58,692 nt of DNA from NCBI GenBank assembly GCA_900316115.1, contig ONBN01000030.1, positions 1 to 58,692 of the forward strand. Reading direction: 5' to 3'. A model generated the notes under the pieces. That model was given only the letters and a program-made list of their open reading frames with translations, was not told the DNA's origin and did no database searches. The position numbers and the translations under genes were made by a program. The stretch is from an uncultured Eubacteriales bacterium (GTDB taxonomy: Bacteria > Bacillota > Clostridia > Lachnospirales > Lachnospiraceae). Below, piece after piece: positions 28,189-39,237 of the stretch; the first letter of the stretch is position 1; the number at the start of each line of letters is the position of its first letter.

Positions 28189-28252
28189 CTAAACGCTGCA
28201 TATCAGAGCAGTTGTTTTGAATAAAGATTTCAAATGCAGGAGGTTGCATAAA

Positions 28253-29176
28253 ATGAAAAAACCGGTATTAGTGGTAATGGCAGCAGGAATGGGAAGCAGA
28301 TACGGAGGATTGAAACAGATCGATCCTGTAGATAAAGAAGGACATATTATCATGGACTTTTCTATTTATGATGCTGTAAAAGCTGGCTTTGAAAAAGTGG
28401 TTTTTATTATAAAAAAAGAAAATGAACAGGATTTCAGGTCTGCTATTGGAGACAGACTCAGTAAGAAAATCAAGGTTTTCTATGTTTTTCAGGAACTGAC
28501 CAATCTGCCAGAAGGATATGCAGTTCCGGAGGGCAGGGTAAAGCCATGGGGAACCGGCCATGCCATCATGAGTTGTATTGGTGAGATTGACGGACCTTTT
28601 GTAGTGATCAATGCAGACGATTTTTATGGGAGCCATGCATTTAAGATGGCCTATGACTATCTTACAACTCATCAGGATGAAGATGGAATTTACAGATATA
28701 TGATGGTTGGATACAGGCTGGAGAATACGCTGACCGACAACGGCCATGTGGCAAGAGGCGTGTGTGAGATGGATGCACAGGGATATCTGGCAGATATTCA
28801 TGAGCGTACTCACATCGAGAAAAGAGAAGATGGTGCTGCATATACAGAGGATGAAGGAAAGACCTGGGTTTCTATTCCGGGTGATGCCACTGTGTCCATG
28901 AATATGTGGGGATTTTCAGAAAGTATCCTTGGGGAGTTGAAGAAAAGATTTGCAGCTTTCCTGGATGAAAACCTGGAAAAGAATCCTTTGAAATGTGAAT
29001 ATTTTCTTCCATTTGTGGTAGATGAGCTTCTGAAGGAAGGGCATGCCACTGTGGCAGTAGAAAAGTCCCAGGACAGATGGTTTGGCGTGACCTATAAAGA
29101 GGATAAGCCTATGGTAATGGCTGCTATACAGAACTTAAAAGATCAGGGCGTATATCCGGTGCATCTCTGGAAATAA
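28253..29176 (+). CDS. Nucleotidyltransferase family protein (sugar-phosphate type)
   Basis: A 307-residue protein with the NTP-transferase fold: VVMAAGMGSRYGGLKQID is the nucleotide-binding loop, KPWGTGHAI contacts the base and VVINADDFYG carries the metal-binding Asp. It joins a nucleoside triphosphate to a phosphorylated sugar, alcohol or related group. The start at 28253 (MKKPVL) follows GCAGGAGG; an upstream ATG at 28217 has no ribosome site. galE follows 176 bases later, behind its own promoter, which points to nucleotide-sugar metabolism, but the substrate is not certain. Confidence 0.85.
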   Translation: MKKPVLVVMAAGMGSRYGGLKQIDPVDKEGHIIMDFSIYDAVKAGFEKVVFIIKKENEQDFRSAIGDRLSKKIKVFYVFQELTNLPEGYAVPEGRVKPWGTGHAIMSCIGEIDGPFVVINADDFYGSHAFKMAYDYLTTHQDEDGIYRYMMVGYRLENTLTDNGHVARGVCEMDAQGYLADIHERTHIEKREDGAAYTEDEGKTWVSIPGDATVSMNMWGFSESILGELKKRFAAFLDENLEKNPLKCEYFLPFVVDELLKEGHATVAVEKSQDRWFGVTYKEDKPMVMAAIQNLKDQGVYPVHLWK

Positions 29177-29213
29177 GGTGCGTATCTGGAATGTAATATT
29201 CTTGTAAAAAACA

Positions 29214-29242
29214 TTGTGGAAAAATATAAATAGTGGTATGAT
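29214..29242 (+). promoter_or_regulatory. Promoter of galE
   Basis: TTGTGG (29214-29219), 17-base spacer, TATGAT (29237-29242). The 110-base leader has no clear structure. Confidence 0.55.
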
Positions 29243-29352
29243 GTGTCAGGAATATATAAAAGGACAGTAATTGGGGAACGTTGTATATTCTGTATAGATA
29301 TCTATATCTGATACATAATGCAAAAGAGGCAGTATAATAAAGGAGGTAAATT

Positions 29353-30369
29353 ATGGCTATTTTAGTTACAGGCGGTGCAGGTTACATCGGAAGTCACACA
29401 GTTGTTGAACTTCAGAATGCAGGATATGATGTGGTTGTACTTGATAATTTAAGCAATGCCAGTGAGAAATCTCTGAAACGTGTGGAGAAGATTACCGGTA
29501 AGCCTGTGAAATTTTATGAGGCAGATATTCGTGACAGAAAGGCGCTGGAAGAGATTTTTGACAAAGAGAATATTGATTCCTGTATCCATTTTGCCGGACT
29601 GAAGGCTGTAGGAGAGTCAGTTGTAAAGCCATGGGAGTATTATGAGAATAATATTTCCGGTACTCTTACACTTCTGGATGTGATGAGAAAGCATAATGCA
29701 AAAAATATCATCTTTTCCTCCTCTGCAACTGTTTACGGTGATCCGGCACAGATCCCCATTACTGAGGAATGCCCGAAAGGACAGTGCACCAACCCATATG
29801 GCTGGACAAAGTCCATGCTGGAGCAGATCCTGACAGACATTCAGAAGGCAGATCCACAGTGGAATGTGGTTCTTCTCAGATACTTTAACCCCATCGGAGC
29901 ACATAAGAGCGGTACTATTGGTGAGAATCCAAACGGCATCCCAAACAATCTGATGCCTTATATTACACAGGTTGCTGTTGGCAAACTGAAAGAGCTGAGA
30001 GTATTTGGAAATGATTATGACACACCGGATGGAACCGGCGTGAGAGATTATATCCATGTGGTAGACCTGGCTAAGGGACATGTAAAAGCTTTGAAGAAGC
30101 TGAAGGATAATTCCGGACTGAGCATTTACAATCTTGGTACAGGAAAAGGCTACAGTGTTCTCGACATCGTGAAGAATTTTGAGGCCGCTACAGGAGTAAA
30201 GATCCCGTATGTGATCACTCCAAGACGTCCTGGCGATATTGCAACCTGCTATTCAGATGCGACGAAAGCAAAGGAAGAACTTGGCTGGGAAGCTGAGAAT
30301 GGAATCAGGGAGATGTGTGAAGACTCCTGGAGATGGCAGTCCAATAATCCTAACGGATACGAAGATTAA
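29353..30369 (+). CDS. galE: UDP-glucose 4-epimerase
   Basis: Interconverts UDP-glucose and UDP-galactose (Leloir pathway, surface polysaccharide precursors). The 338-residue extended-SDR enzyme has the NAD-binding GGAGYIGSH at the N-terminus, the catalytic Ser-Ser in FSSSATVYG and the Tyr149-x3-Lys153 pair in YGWTK, plus GalE-specific RYFNPIGAH. An AAAGGAGG site precedes the start. Followed by a terminator. Confidence 0.97.
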   Translation: MAILVTGGAGYIGSHTVVELQNAGYDVVVLDNLSNASEKSLKRVEKITGKPVKFYEADIRDRKALEEIFDKENIDSCIHFAGLKAVGESVVKPWEYYENNISGTLTLLDVMRKHNAKNIIFSSSATVYGDPAQIPITEECPKGQCTNPYGWTKSMLEQILTDIQKADPQWNVVLLRYFNPIGAHKSGTIGENPNGIPNNLMPYITQVAVGKLKELRVFGNDYDTPDGTGVRDYIHVVDLAKGHVKALKKLKDNSGLSIYNLGTGKGYSVLDIVKNFEAATGVKIPYVITPRRPGDIATCYSDATKAKEELGWEAENGIREMCEDSWRWQSNNPNGYED

Positions 30370-30380
30370 TATATTGACAT

Positions 30381-30414
30381 AAAAAACACCGGTCAGAGAT
30401 GGCCGGCGTTTTTT
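30381..30414 (+). terminator. Terminator of galE
   Basis: AAAAAACACCGGTC pairs with GGCCGGCGTTTTTT (one mismatch, one G-T); A- and T-runs on both sides suggest it can work in both directions. Confidence 0.8.
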
Positions 30415-30526
30415 ATGGGATATTTATTGTGAAAATGTGAGTCAGATGATAAAATAAAAGAGGACAAAATATTGACAGTATTTTGTTATATGTAATTAAA
30501 TAGACTGGAAAGGAGGTTAAAAGAAC

Positions 30527-31396
30527 GTGACAAAGAAAGCATCTGCAAAAGCAGAGGAGCTTGAAACACGTTACGAAAGATACAAAGATATTTTAAAGGA
30601 ACTTACACTCATGAGTGATATATTTATGAGAAATGTATTTAAGAAAAAGGAATGTTTGGAATACGTTCTGCAGGTGATTATGAATAAAAAGGACTTGAAG
30701 GTTATAGATCAGGTGCTTCAAAAAGATTACAAAAATCTGCAGGGACGGTCTGCTGTTCTGGATTGTGTTGCACGGGATTCGGAAAGTAAAATGTTTAATG
30801 TGGAAATTCAACAGGATCATGAAGGTGCATCACCCAAAAGAGCAAGATAGCATGTAGGTCTGATGGACATGAACATATTAAATCCTGGACAGGGGTATGA
30901 AGAACTTCCTGAAAGTTATGTTATTTTTATTACGAAAGATGATTGTTTAGGGTACGGTCTTCCGATTTATCATATAGATCGGAAGATTGCGGAAATAGAT
31001 AAAGAGTTTATGGATCAGGCCCATATTATTTATGTGAATTCTAAAATACAAGAAGATACGGAACTGGGACATCTGATGCATGATTTGAACTGTAAGGCAG
31101 CAGAAGATATGTATAGCATAATACTTGCAAAACGGGTTCATGAATTAAAAGAAACATCGAAGGGAGTTGAACTTATGTGTGCTGAGATGGAGCAGATTTA
31201 CAGTGAAGGCATGGAATCTGGAATTGAAAAGGGTATTATAAAAGGTATGGAGCAGGGGGAACTAAAAAAAGCTAAGGAGACAGCGGTTTCATTAGCGGAG
31301 ATGGGGCTGTCAGTTGAAAAAATCGCAAAGGCAGTAAAGATCAGCAAAGAAGTGATCAAAGAATGGCTTCATGATGGCGTAAATGTAAAGGCATAA
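30527..31396 (+). pseudogene. Rpn-family PD-(D/E)XK nuclease/putative transposase, broken by TAG
   Basis: A 289-codon frame from a GTG start (AAAGGAGG upstream) is interrupted once, by TAG at 30848-30850, and is otherwise open. The N-terminal part has the Rpn nuclease core, LDCVARDSESKMFNVEIQQ, with Asp and Glu-x-Gln. The conserved motif after it should read KRARYHSGLMDMN; here it reads KRAR-stop-HVGLMDMN, so TAG replaces the conserved Tyr. The C-terminal half (LPESYVIFIT, IYVNSKIQEDTELGHLMHDL) and the coiled/HTH-like tail are preserved. Such genes are multicopy and associated with recombination in many gut Firmicutes. Confidence 0.75.
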
Positions 31397-31425
31397 ATAC
31401 AAAAAAATAATAAGAAATGTAAAAA

Positions 31426-31473
31426 AGGGATCCTTTCCCATATTGCCCAGATGTGATATGGAAAAGGATCTCT
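31426..31473. terminator. Bidirectional terminator between Rpn and DUF1846 genes
   Basis: AGGGATCCTTTCCCATAT pairs with ATATGGAAAAGGATCTCT (a few mismatches), with A-rich sequence on the left and T-rich on the right, serving both convergent genes. Confidence 0.75.
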
Positions 31474-31519
31474 TTGTTTGTACTTGGATATATGCTTATA
31501 TGTTTATGGCGAAAATCCT

Positions 31520-32870
31520 TTACTGGTATTTCTTTTCTTTTTCAAATTTAGGCTCGCAGGTAAGGGCAATGCCAAGCTTGCGGAAAGCCTCGATATCTAC
31601 AGAAGACAGCATTACAGAAGTATGAGCCTGGCATCCGGAAAGCTTTGGAAGCTGCTCAAGGGCAAGCTTGGCATCCGGATTGGAAGCTGCGCTGATGGAC
31701 AGGGCGATCATAGTCTCATCCATATGCAGGCGTGGATTCTTGCTGCCAAGATAACCTGTCTTTAATGCCTGGATCGGGCGGATAGCATCCGGAGAGATCA
31801 CATGCTTTTCGTGATCGATCCCTGCCAGCTCCTTCAGTACATTTAAGAGCAGGGCAGAAGAAGCACCAAGCAGGTCTGAAGTTTTGCCAGTAATGATCCT
31901 GCCGTCCTCCAGCTCCATAGCAGCAACCGGACCACCAGTTTCCTGTTCACGTTTCAGGCTGGCAGGAACGACTTTGCGGTCTTCAAGAGAAGCATGAGCC
32001 TGTTTCAGAAGAAGCTCGATTTTATAAACCTCATCCTCTTTGCCATTACCGGAAACAAGAGCCTGCATGCTCTTATAGTAGCGGCGGATGATCTCCTGTC
32101 TGGAAGCCTCCTGGCAAACCTCATCATCAATGATACAGTTGCCTGCCATATTTACACCCATATCTGTAGGGGATTTGTAAGGGCATTTGCCAATGATCTT
32201 CTCAAACATAGCCTGAAGTACAGGGAAGATCTCCACATCACGGTTATAGTTGACTGTGGTCTCTCCGTAAGCTTCCAGATGGAATGGGTCGATCATATTT
32301 ACATCATTTAAGTCAGCGGTAGCCGCCTCGTAAGCTAAGTTGACCGGATGCTTCAGCGGGATATTCCAGATAGGGAATGTCTCGAATTTGGCATAACCGG
32401 CAGCTACGCCACGTTTGTATTCGTGGTAAAGCTGGGAAAGACAAGTAGCCATTTTGCCGCTTCCTGGTCCGGGAGCAGTGACAACTACCAGTGGTCTGCT
32501 TGTCTTAATATACTCATTCTTGCCGTAACCTTCGTCACTGACGATCAGGGCTGTGTTGCTTGGGTAGCCTGGGATAGAATAGTGAAGATAAACAGGCATC
32601 ATAAGTGATGCCCAGATCACCGCGGATTTTGTTTTTGTCAATATCGGCAGCACTGATGACGATAACGATCTCTGCCTGGTCAGAAAGCTGCATCAGCATT
32701 CTGAGCTTGCTGTCAGGCTCGAATCCTGGGAGAACTCTGGAAGCATGATAATCATCAAAAAGCTTGCCGCCGAATTCAAGGTAAAGTTTGTTTCCGAATT
32801 TGCCAATGCGCTCCCGGATATGTTCGGACTGCATTGTAAGATATTTTTCATTATCAAAGCCGATTTTCAT
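31520..32870 (-). pseudogene. DUF1846 family protein gene with internal deletion
   Basis: The 5' part (32870 down to about 32600) encodes the start of a DUF1846 protein: [51 protein letters not shown]. The 3' part, in another frame, resumes with [40 protein letters not shown] and the rest to LTCEPKFE. In the family about 50 residues separate GDLGITYD from VYLHY; they are absent here, and the join near 32600 changes frame. The family is about 500 residues, widespread in Firmicutes, with structures solved but no settled function. As it stands neither half is complete. Confidence 0.8.
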
Positions 32871-33006
32871 TTGTCATTTCCTCTCCATCATCTATAAAAA
32901 TCACTCTAACAGTATACTACAGAATTTCCGGCTTGTGTGAAACTATTTTATGTTTTCTGCGAAAAAAGATGAGAGAAAAAATCAAAGTATTTTCACAATC
33001 TGGCGG

Positions 33007-33035
33007 TTGATTTATCAGGGGATTCTCTTTATAAT
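33007..33035 (+). promoter_or_regulatory. Promoter of ftsH
   Basis: TTGATT (33007-33012), 17-base spacer, perfect TATAAT (33030-33035), 26 bases before the start, so the leader is very short. Confidence 0.7.
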
Positions 33036-33061
33036 AAAAAGGATACAAGAGGAGGAACAAA

Positions 33062-35146
33062 ATGAAAAATAATTTGGACAATAACCCCAATGGCAAGCGT
33101 CCTGATAACAGGGATCCCAGGAAGCAGGGACCCAATAAAAATCATCAGTCAATTCTGGCTTTTCTGATCTGTCTTTTAGTCACATTGGTATGCTTAAGTC
33201 TTTTTACCAATATGCTTCAGGATCATTCCAGTGAGATCACATATGACAAATTTATTGATATGGTGGAAAAGGACCAGGTAAAGGAAGTTACCCTTCAGTC
33301 TGATACATTGACGATCGTGCCGAAGAAGCAGGTAAGCCCGTATTCAGAGATTACCTATTATACGAATCAGGTGGAGGATGAGACAGCTCTTACTAAGCGT
33401 CTGGAAGGAACTGGCATTATTTTCAAATCTGAACCGCCGGATGCATTTGGCGAATTTATGTCTATGATGCTTTCCGTACTTCTTCCTACTTTGCTTTTAT
33501 TCGTACTTCTGATGTTCTTTATGCGCCGTATGAATAAAGGCGGCGGTATGATGGGAGTAGGCAAGAGCAGAGCCAAGGCCTATGTACAGAAAGAAACAGG
33601 AATCACATTCAAAGATGTTGCAGGACAGGATGAGGCAAAGGAATCCCTTCAGGAAGTGGTTGATTTCCTTCACAATCCTGGAAAATATACAGAGATCGGT
33701 GCCAAGCTTCCCAAAGGAGCCCTTCTTGTGGGACCTCCGGGAACAGGAAAGACCCTTCTTGCAAAAGCTGTGGCAGGAGAGGCACATGTGCCGTTTTTCT
33801 CCCTGTCAGGATCTGAGTTTGTAGAGATGTTTGTTGGTGTAGGTGCTTCCCGTGTAAGGGATCTTTTTGAAGAAGCGAAGAAGAATGCACCATGTATTGT
33901 ATTTATTGATGAGATCGATGCCATCGGAAAAAGCAGGGATTCCCATTATGGCGGCGGCAATGATGAGCGTGAGCAGACGCTGAATCAGCTGTTGGCTGAG
34001 ATGGATGGATTTGATACATCCAAGGGTCTGCTGATCCTGGCAGCTACCAACCGTCCAGAGGTACTGGATCCTGCACTGCTTCGTCCAGGCAGGTTTGACC
34101 GCCGTGTGATCGTAGACCGTCCAGATCTGAAGGGCCGTGTGGATATCCTGAAGGTACATGCAAAGAATGTACTTCTGGATGATACCGTTGATTTTGATGC
34201 TATTGCACTGGCTACTTCAGGGGCTGTAGGATCTGATCTGGCCAATATGGTAAATGAAGCAGCTATCCTTGCAGTTAAGAACGGCAGGAAGGCTGTATCA
34301 CAGAAGGACCTTCTGGAGTCAGTAGAAGTTGTTCTTGTAGGAAAAGAGAAGAAAGACCGTATTTTAAGTCCGCAGGAGCGTAAGATCGTATCTTATCATG
34401 AGGTAGGACATGCTCTTGTAAGTGCCCTGCAGAAGGATGCAGAGCCTGTGCAGAAGATCACCATTGTGCCTCGTACAATGGGTGCGCTTGGATATGTTAT
34501 GCAGGTACCTGAAGAAGAGAAATACCTGAATACAAAGAAAGAACTGGAAGCTATGCTGGTTGGTTATCTGGGTGGCCGTGCTGCTGAGGAGATTGTTTTT
34601 GATACAGTGACTACAGGTGCTTCCAATGATATTGAGCAGGCAACAAAGGTTGCAAGAGCCATGATCACTCAGTATGGTATGTCTGAGAAGTTTGGCCTGA
34701 TGGGACTTGCCACACAGGAAGACAGATATCTTACCGGCCGTGCTGTGCTGAACTGTGGAGATGATACTGCCACAGAAGTGGACCATGAAGTAATGGCTCT
34801 GATGCACCGCTCCTATGAGGAAGCAAAAGCATTACTGAACGGACACAGAGAAGCACTGGATAAGATCGCTGATTATCTTATCCGTAAGGAGACCATCACA
34901 GGTAAAGAGTTTATGAAGATCTTCCGTGCTGTGGAAAAAGGAATAGAAGTTCCGGAGAATCTGGATGAACTGGATCTTGATCAGCTGGAGGGGAAAGCTG
35001 CTGCTGATGAGGAAGGACAGAATGTTCAGGAGTCTGCTGAATCAGAAGTTGATAAAGATCAGGTAACTGATAAGAAAGATGAGCAGATGGTTCAGGAGTC
35101 TACTCAGAAAGAAATTGAGACAAAATCAGAGACAACAGAAGAATAA
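33062..35146 (+). CDS. ftsH: ATP-dependent zinc metalloprotease FtsH
   Basis: A 694-residue membrane-bound AAA+ protease that degrades misassembled membrane proteins and short-lived regulators. A cytoplasmic Asn/Pro-rich tail is followed by TM1 ([18 protein letters not shown]), an external segment of about 70 residues, TM2 (near residues 138-154), the AAA domain with Walker A GPPGTGKT at about residue 224, Walker [13 protein letters not shown] region up to RPGRFDRR, and the protease site His446-Glu-x-Gly-His450 (HEVGH, with Val in place of the usual Ala). The C-terminus is an acidic Glu/Gln-rich tail. Complete and apparently functional. Confidence 0.97.
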   Translation: MKNNLDNNPNGKRPDNRDPRKQGPNKNHQSILAFLICLLVTLVCLSLFTNMLQDHSSEITYDKFIDMVEKDQVKEVTLQSDTLTIVPKKQVSPYSEITYYTNQVEDETALTKRLEGTGIIFKSEPPDAFGEFMSMMLSVLLPTLLLFVLLMFFMRRMNKGGGMMGVGKSRAKAYVQKETGITFKDVAGQDEAKESLQEVVDFLHNPGKYTEIGAKLPKGALLVGPPGTGKTLLAKAVAGEAHVPFFSLSGSEFVEMFVGVGASRVRDLFEEAKKNAPCIVFIDEIDAIGKSRDSHYGGGNDEREQTLNQLLAEMDGFDTSKGLLILAATNRPEVLDPALLRPGRFDRRVIVDRPDLKGRVDILKVHAKNVLLDDTVDFDAIALATSGAVGSDLANMVNEAAILAVKNGRKAVSQKDLLESVEVVLVGKEKKDRILSPQERKIVSYHEVGHALVSALQKDAEPVQKITIVPRTMGALGYVMQVPEEEKYLNTKKELEAMLVGYLGGRAAEEIVFDTVTTGASNDIEQATKVARAMITQYGMSEKFGLMGLATQEDRYLTGRAVLNCGDDTATEVDHEVMALMHRSYEEAKALLNGHREALDKIADYLIRKETITGKEFMKIFRAVEKGIEVPENLDELDLDQLEGKAAADEEGQNVQESAESEVDKDQVTDKKDEQMVQESTQKEIETKSETTEE

Positions 35147-35160
35147 AGGATGTAAAATGG

Positions 35161-35201
35161 AGCCGGGAATACAGCTTGAAGCAGGTATCCCCGGCTTTTA
35201 T
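35161..35201 (+). terminator. Terminator after ftsH
   Basis: AGCCGGGAATAC pairs with GTATCCCCGGCT (one mismatch), followed by TTTTA. Confidence 0.65.
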
Positions 35202-35235
35202 ATCTATATCATATGAATGGGAAAGGATCCATAGT

Positions 35236-37095
35236 ATGTTTTTGATCGAAGAAGAATTGAAGAAATTGCCTGGAAAACCTGGTGTATATATCATGCACGG
35301 GGAAAAGGATGAGATCATTTATGTGGGAAAAGCGGTCAGCCTGAAAAACAGGGTGCGTCAGTATTTTCAGAGCAGCAGGAATAAAGGGGCGAAGATCGAG
35401 CAGATGGTAACACACATTACCAGATTTGAGTATATTATCACGGACTCGGAGCTGGAAGCTCTTGTGCTGGAATGCAATCTGATCAAAGAATACAGGCCGA
35501 AATATAATACCATGCTGAAGGACGATAAAACCTATCCTTTTATCAAGGTAACAGTGAATGAGCCTTATCCCAGAGTGCTGTTTTCCAGAACCATGAAAAA
35601 GGACAAGGCGAGATACTTCGGGCCTTATACAAGCGCCGGGGCTGTCAAGGATGTGATCGAGCTTGTAAGGAAGCTGTATAAGGTACGATCCTGCAACAGA
35701 AGTCTTCCTAAGGAAAGCTATAATGACCGCCCCTGCCTTTATTATCATATGAACCAGTGCATGGCGCCCTGTCAGGGAAATGTAAGCCAGCAGGAATATA
35801 AAAAGAACATTGAACAGGTGTTGAAGTTCCTGAATGGAGATTTTCAGGAGACGATCCAGCAGCTTACCCACAAAATGGAAAAGGCGTCCGAGGAGATGCG
35901 GTTTGAGGATGCAGCAGGATACAGGGATCTGATCCAGAGTATCCGAAAGATCGGAGAGCGCCAGAAGATCACTACTTACGGAGAAGAGGATAAGGACATC
36001 ATTGCAGTTTCCATGGATGAAAGCCTTGATCTGAGAGAGCAGGATGCAGTTGTACAGGTATTCTTTATGCGAAGCGGCAAACTGATCGGAAGGGATCATT
36101 TCTTTCTGCGTGTGGCAAGAGGGGACAAGGCTGAGCAGGTACTGTCCAGCTTCCTGAAGCAGTTTTATGCAGGGACACCTTTTATTCCAAGGGAGATCAT
36201 GCTGCAGAAAGATATTGAGGACAGGCAGGTGATCGAAGAATGGCTGTCCGGACGCAGAGGCCAGAGAGTGCATATCCGTGTGCCTGTAAAAGGCACAAAA
36301 GAAAAGCTGGTGGAGCTGGCACTGGAGAATGCAAGAATGGTTCTGGCAAAGGACAGAGAGCGGATAAAACGAGAAGAAGGAAGGACTATTGGAGCTGTAA
36401 AGGAAGTAGAGAGCTGGCTGAACCTGAAAGATCTGGTGCGTATGGAAGCTTACGATATTTCCAATATCAGTGGATTTGAGTCTGTTGGTTCTATGGTGGT
36501 CTATGAGAAAGGCCGCCCCAAACGGTCAGATTACCGTAAATTCAAGATCAAATGGGTGCAGGGGCCGAATGATTATGCAAGCATGGAAGAAGTGCTTACA
36601 AGGCGTTTTACACACGAAAGCAAGGGAGAATTTGACAGCTTTTCCAGGCTTCCGGATCTGATCCTGATGGATGGTGGAAGAGGCCAGGTAAATATTGCCC
36701 TGAAGGTGCTGGAAAATCTTGGACTGGATATTCCGGTATGTGGTATGGTCAAAGATGATAACCACAGGACCAGAGGGTTGTATTACAATAATGTGGAGAT
36801 TCCTATTGATACCAGCAGCGAAGGTTTTCACCTGATCACCAGGATCCAGGATGAAGCCCACAGATTTGCCATTGAATTTCATCGTTCCCTGCGAAGCAAA
36901 GAACAGGTGCATTCTGTGCTGGATGATATTCCCGGGATCGGGGATGCCAGAAGAAAGGCACTTATGCGTAAATTTAAATCTCTGGAGAAGATCCAGGAGG
37001 CTTCTGTGGAAGAACTGGCCGATACAGATACCATGAATATGAAAAGTGCCAGCCAGGTTTATGAATTTTTCCATAAAAAAGGAAAAAATATATAA
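35236..37095 (+). CDS. uvrC: Excinuclease ABC subunit C
   Basis: Makes both incisions in UvrABC nucleotide excision repair. The 619-residue protein has the GIY-YIG nuclease ([16 protein letters not shown]; 3' incision), a UvrB-binding UVR motif ([20 protein letters not shown]), the RNase H-like 5' nuclease ([22 protein letters not shown]) and a C-terminal helix-hairpin-helix pair ([18 protein letters not shown]). The start [13 protein letters not shown] at 35236 fits the family and has AAAGGA upstream; an ATG 60 bases earlier lies in the terminator and is rejected. Confidence 0.96.
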   Translation: MFLIEEELKKLPGKPGVYIMHGEKDEIIYVGKAVSLKNRVRQYFQSSRNKGAKIEQMVTHITRFEYIITDSELEALVLECNLIKEYRPKYNTMLKDDKTYPFIKVTVNEPYPRVLFSRTMKKDKARYFGPYTSAGAVKDVIELVRKLYKVRSCNRSLPKESYNDRPCLYYHMNQCMAPCQGNVSQQEYKKNIEQVLKFLNGDFQETIQQLTHKMEKASEEMRFEDAAGYRDLIQSIRKIGERQKITTYGEEDKDIIAVSMDESLDLREQDAVVQVFFMRSGKLIGRDHFFLRVARGDKAEQVLSSFLKQFYAGTPFIPREIMLQKDIEDRQVIEEWLSGRRGQRVHIRVPVKGTKEKLVELALENARMVLAKDRERIKREEGRTIGAVKEVESWLNLKDLVRMEAYDISNISGFESVGSMVVYEKGRPKRSDYRKFKIKWVQGPNDYASMEEVLTRRFTHESKGEFDSFSRLPDLILMDGGRGQVNIALKVLENLGLDIPVCGMVKDDNHRTRGLYYNNVEIPIDTSSEGFHLITRIQDEAHRFAIEFHRSLRSKEQVHSVLDDIPGIGDARRKALMRKFKSLEKIQEASVEELADTDTMNMKSASQVYEFFHKKGKNI

Positions 37096-37110
37096 ATTAT
37101 TTTCACAGCG

Positions 37111-37119
37111 TGTTATAAT
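37111..37119 (+). promoter_or_regulatory. Extended -10 promoter of hprK
   Basis: TGTTATAAT: a TG one base before a perfect TATAAT, 36 bases before hprK and just after the uvrC stop; no good -35 is visible. Confidence 0.5.
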
Positions 37120-37154
37120 AGGGACGAATATTTCTAAAAGCGAGGAGATAGACC

Positions 37155-38087
37155 ATGAAAGGTGTGCAGTTGACAAAAATGGCTCAGGAACTGAATCTGA
37201 CAAATCTGACGCCGGATATTGATTTTACGGATATTTATATTAAGACAGCTGAGATTAACCGTCCTGCCCTTCAGCTTACAGGATACCTGGAGCATTTTGC
37301 AAATGAGCGGGTACAGATCATTGGATATGTAGAGTATACCTATCTTATGCAGCTGAATGATGAAGAGAGACAGTTCAAGTATGAGCGCTTTATTTCCAGC
37401 AAGATTCCCTGTGTTGTATTCAGCACCATGACCAGGCCGTCCCAGGATATGATCGACCTGGCATACAAGTACAATGTACCGACTTTTGTAACAGAAAGAA
37501 GTACATCCAGTTTTATGGCTGAGATCATCCGCTGGCTTGGCGTACAGCTTGCTCCATGTATTTCTATCCACGGAGTGCTGGTAGATGTATATGGCGAGGG
37601 TGTTCTGATCACTGGTGAAAGCGGGATCGGAAAGAGCGAGGCTGCACTGGAGCTGATCAAGCGAGGCCATCGTCTTGTAAGTGATGATGTAGTAGAACTG
37701 CGTAAAGTGAGTGATGTGACCCTGGTAGGCTCTGCACCGGACATTACCCGGCATTTTATTGAGCTTCGAGGCATTGGTATCATTGATGTGAAGACCCTTT
37801 TCGGTGTGGAAAGTGTTAAGAATACACAGTCTGTTGACCTGGTCATCCGCCTGGAAGAATGGGACAAGGATAAGGAATATGACCGTCTGGGACTTCATGA
37901 AGAATATACAGAATATCTGGGTAATAAGATCGTGTGCCATTCTCTGCCTATACGTCCGGGACGTAATCTGGCAGTGATCGTTGAGGCAGCTGCAGTCAAC
38001 CACAGACAGAAGAAGATGGGCTATAATGCTGCTGAGGAACTTTATAAGCGTGTACAGGCCAATATTGCGAAGAAACGGGAGAACTGA
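37155..38087 (+). CDS. hprK: HPr kinase/phosphorylase
   Basis: Phosphorylates and dephosphorylates Ser46 of HPr (and Crh), the switch for CcpA-mediated carbon catabolite control in Firmicutes. The 310-residue protein has the P-loop GESGIGKSEAALELI from residue 154, conserved SIHGVLVDVYG with His, VSDDVVEL and the family signature IELRGIGIIDVKTLFG. Followed by a glucokinase gene, which fits a sugar-control cluster. Confidence 0.96.
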   Translation: MKGVQLTKMAQELNLTNLTPDIDFTDIYIKTAEINRPALQLTGYLEHFANERVQIIGYVEYTYLMQLNDEERQFKYERFISSKIPCVVFSTMTRPSQDMIDLAYKYNVPTFVTERSTSSFMAEIIRWLGVQLAPCISIHGVLVDVYGEGVLITGESGIGKSEAALELIKRGHRLVSDDVVELRKVSDVTLVGSAPDITRHFIELRGIGIIDVKTLFGVESVKNTQSVDLVIRLEEWDKDKEYDRLGLHEEYTEYLGNKIVCHSLPIRPGRNLAVIVEAAAVNHRQKKMGYNAAEELYKRVQANIAKKREN

Positions 38088-38168
38088 CAGCAATTTATGG
38101 TATCATAATTGGAGGCTTTTGCCCCAACATTATTAAATAAATAAAAATGTAATGGAAAGGAAAATATT

Positions 38169-39113
38169 ATGGGAGTTTATTGCTTTGGTATTGATGTAGG
38201 AGGCACATCCGTAAAATGCGGATTATTTCTCACAGACGGAACACTGGTAGAAAAATGGGAGATTCCAACACGCACAGAAAATGAAGGTGTTGCTATCCTT
38301 CCGGATATTGCAAAGACCATTGAAGATAAGATCAAAGAACGTGGCATTGAAAAAGATGATATTGATGGTGTTGGTGTAGGCATTCCTGGACCGGTAAATG
38401 AGAATGGAGAGGTTCCTCTTGCTGTAAATCTTCACTGGGGATTTAAGGCTGTTGCAGCTGAGATCAGTGCATTGACAGGGCTTCCTGCAAAAGCAGCCAA
38501 TGACGCTAATGTAGCCGCCTTAGGAGAGGCATGGAAGGGCGCAGCAGAGGGCGCGAAGAGCGTAGTGCTCCTTACACTTGGAACAGGTCTTGGCGGCGGT
38601 ATTATCGTGGACGGTAAGATCGTATCTGGTTTCCATGGCGCTGGTGGAGAAGTCGGACATGCCAATATGAACAGCGAAGAGACAGACAGCTGTAACTGTG
38701 GTAATCATGGCTGCCTTGAGCAGTATGCTTCTGCCACAGGTATGGTTCGTGTTGCAAAGCAGATGCTTGCTTCTACAGAGGCTCCAAGCGTTCTCAGAAA
38801 GAATGTGGACAAGCTGAGCGCAAAGCAGGTTCTGGATGCATACAAGGATGGTGATGCCCTGGCAGTACAGATCATGGAGAAGGTGGGAGATGTGCTTGGC
38901 AGAGCCCTTGGTATCTTCACCTGCGTGATCGATCCGCAGACTATTGTGATCGGTGGAGGCGTTTCCAAGGCAGGCCAGCCGCTGATCGACTGTATCCAGA
39001 AGTACTATAAGAAATATGCATTCCCAACATGCAAGGAGACACCGATCGTGCTTGCTACACTTGGAAATGATGCAGGTATTTACGGAACTGCACGTATGGT
39101 GATCAAGGACTGA
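38169..39113 (+). CDS. glcK: ROK-family glucokinase
   Basis: A 314-residue kinase that phosphorylates glucose with ATP. Phosphate-1 loop DVGGTSVKCGLF, sugar-binding NDANVAALGE and GTGLGGGIIVDG, the catalytic EVGHANM region and the ROK zinc motif CNCGNHGCLEQYAS are all present. An AAGGAAAA site precedes the start. It lies 81 bases after hprK with no terminator between, so the two may be co-transcribed. Strong terminators follow. Confidence 0.95.
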   Translation: MGVYCFGIDVGGTSVKCGLFLTDGTLVEKWEIPTRTENEGVAILPDIAKTIEDKIKERGIEKDDIDGVGVGIPGPVNENGEVPLAVNLHWGFKAVAAEISALTGLPAKAANDANVAALGEAWKGAAEGAKSVVLLTLGTGLGGGIIVDGKIVSGFHGAGGEVGHANMNSEETDSCNCGNHGCLEQYASATGMVRVAKQMLASTEAPSVLRKNVDKLSAKQVLDAYKDGDALAVQIMEKVGDVLGRALGIFTCVIDPQTIVIGGGVSKAGQPLIDCIQKYYKKYAFPTCKETPIVLATLGNDAGIYGTARMVIKD

Positions 39114-39159
39114 AGCACCACAGGAAAAATCCATTAGGTGTCATATAACCATATAAAAT

Positions 39160-39234
39160 ACGGCTGTCAGACCAATGTGCTGACAGCCGTAAAAAAGGAT
39201 GCTGTACAACTCTCTGTACAGCATCCTTTTTTTT
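39160..39234. terminator. Double hairpin bidirectional terminator
   Basis: Hairpin one: ACGGCTGTCAG with CTGACAGCCGT. Hairpin two: AAAAAAGGATGCTGTACA with TGTACAGCATCCTTTTTTTT. The second has an A-run and a T8 run, so it stops transcription from glcK and from the opposing penicillin-binding protein gene. Confidence 0.92.
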
Positions 39235-39237
39235 ATG

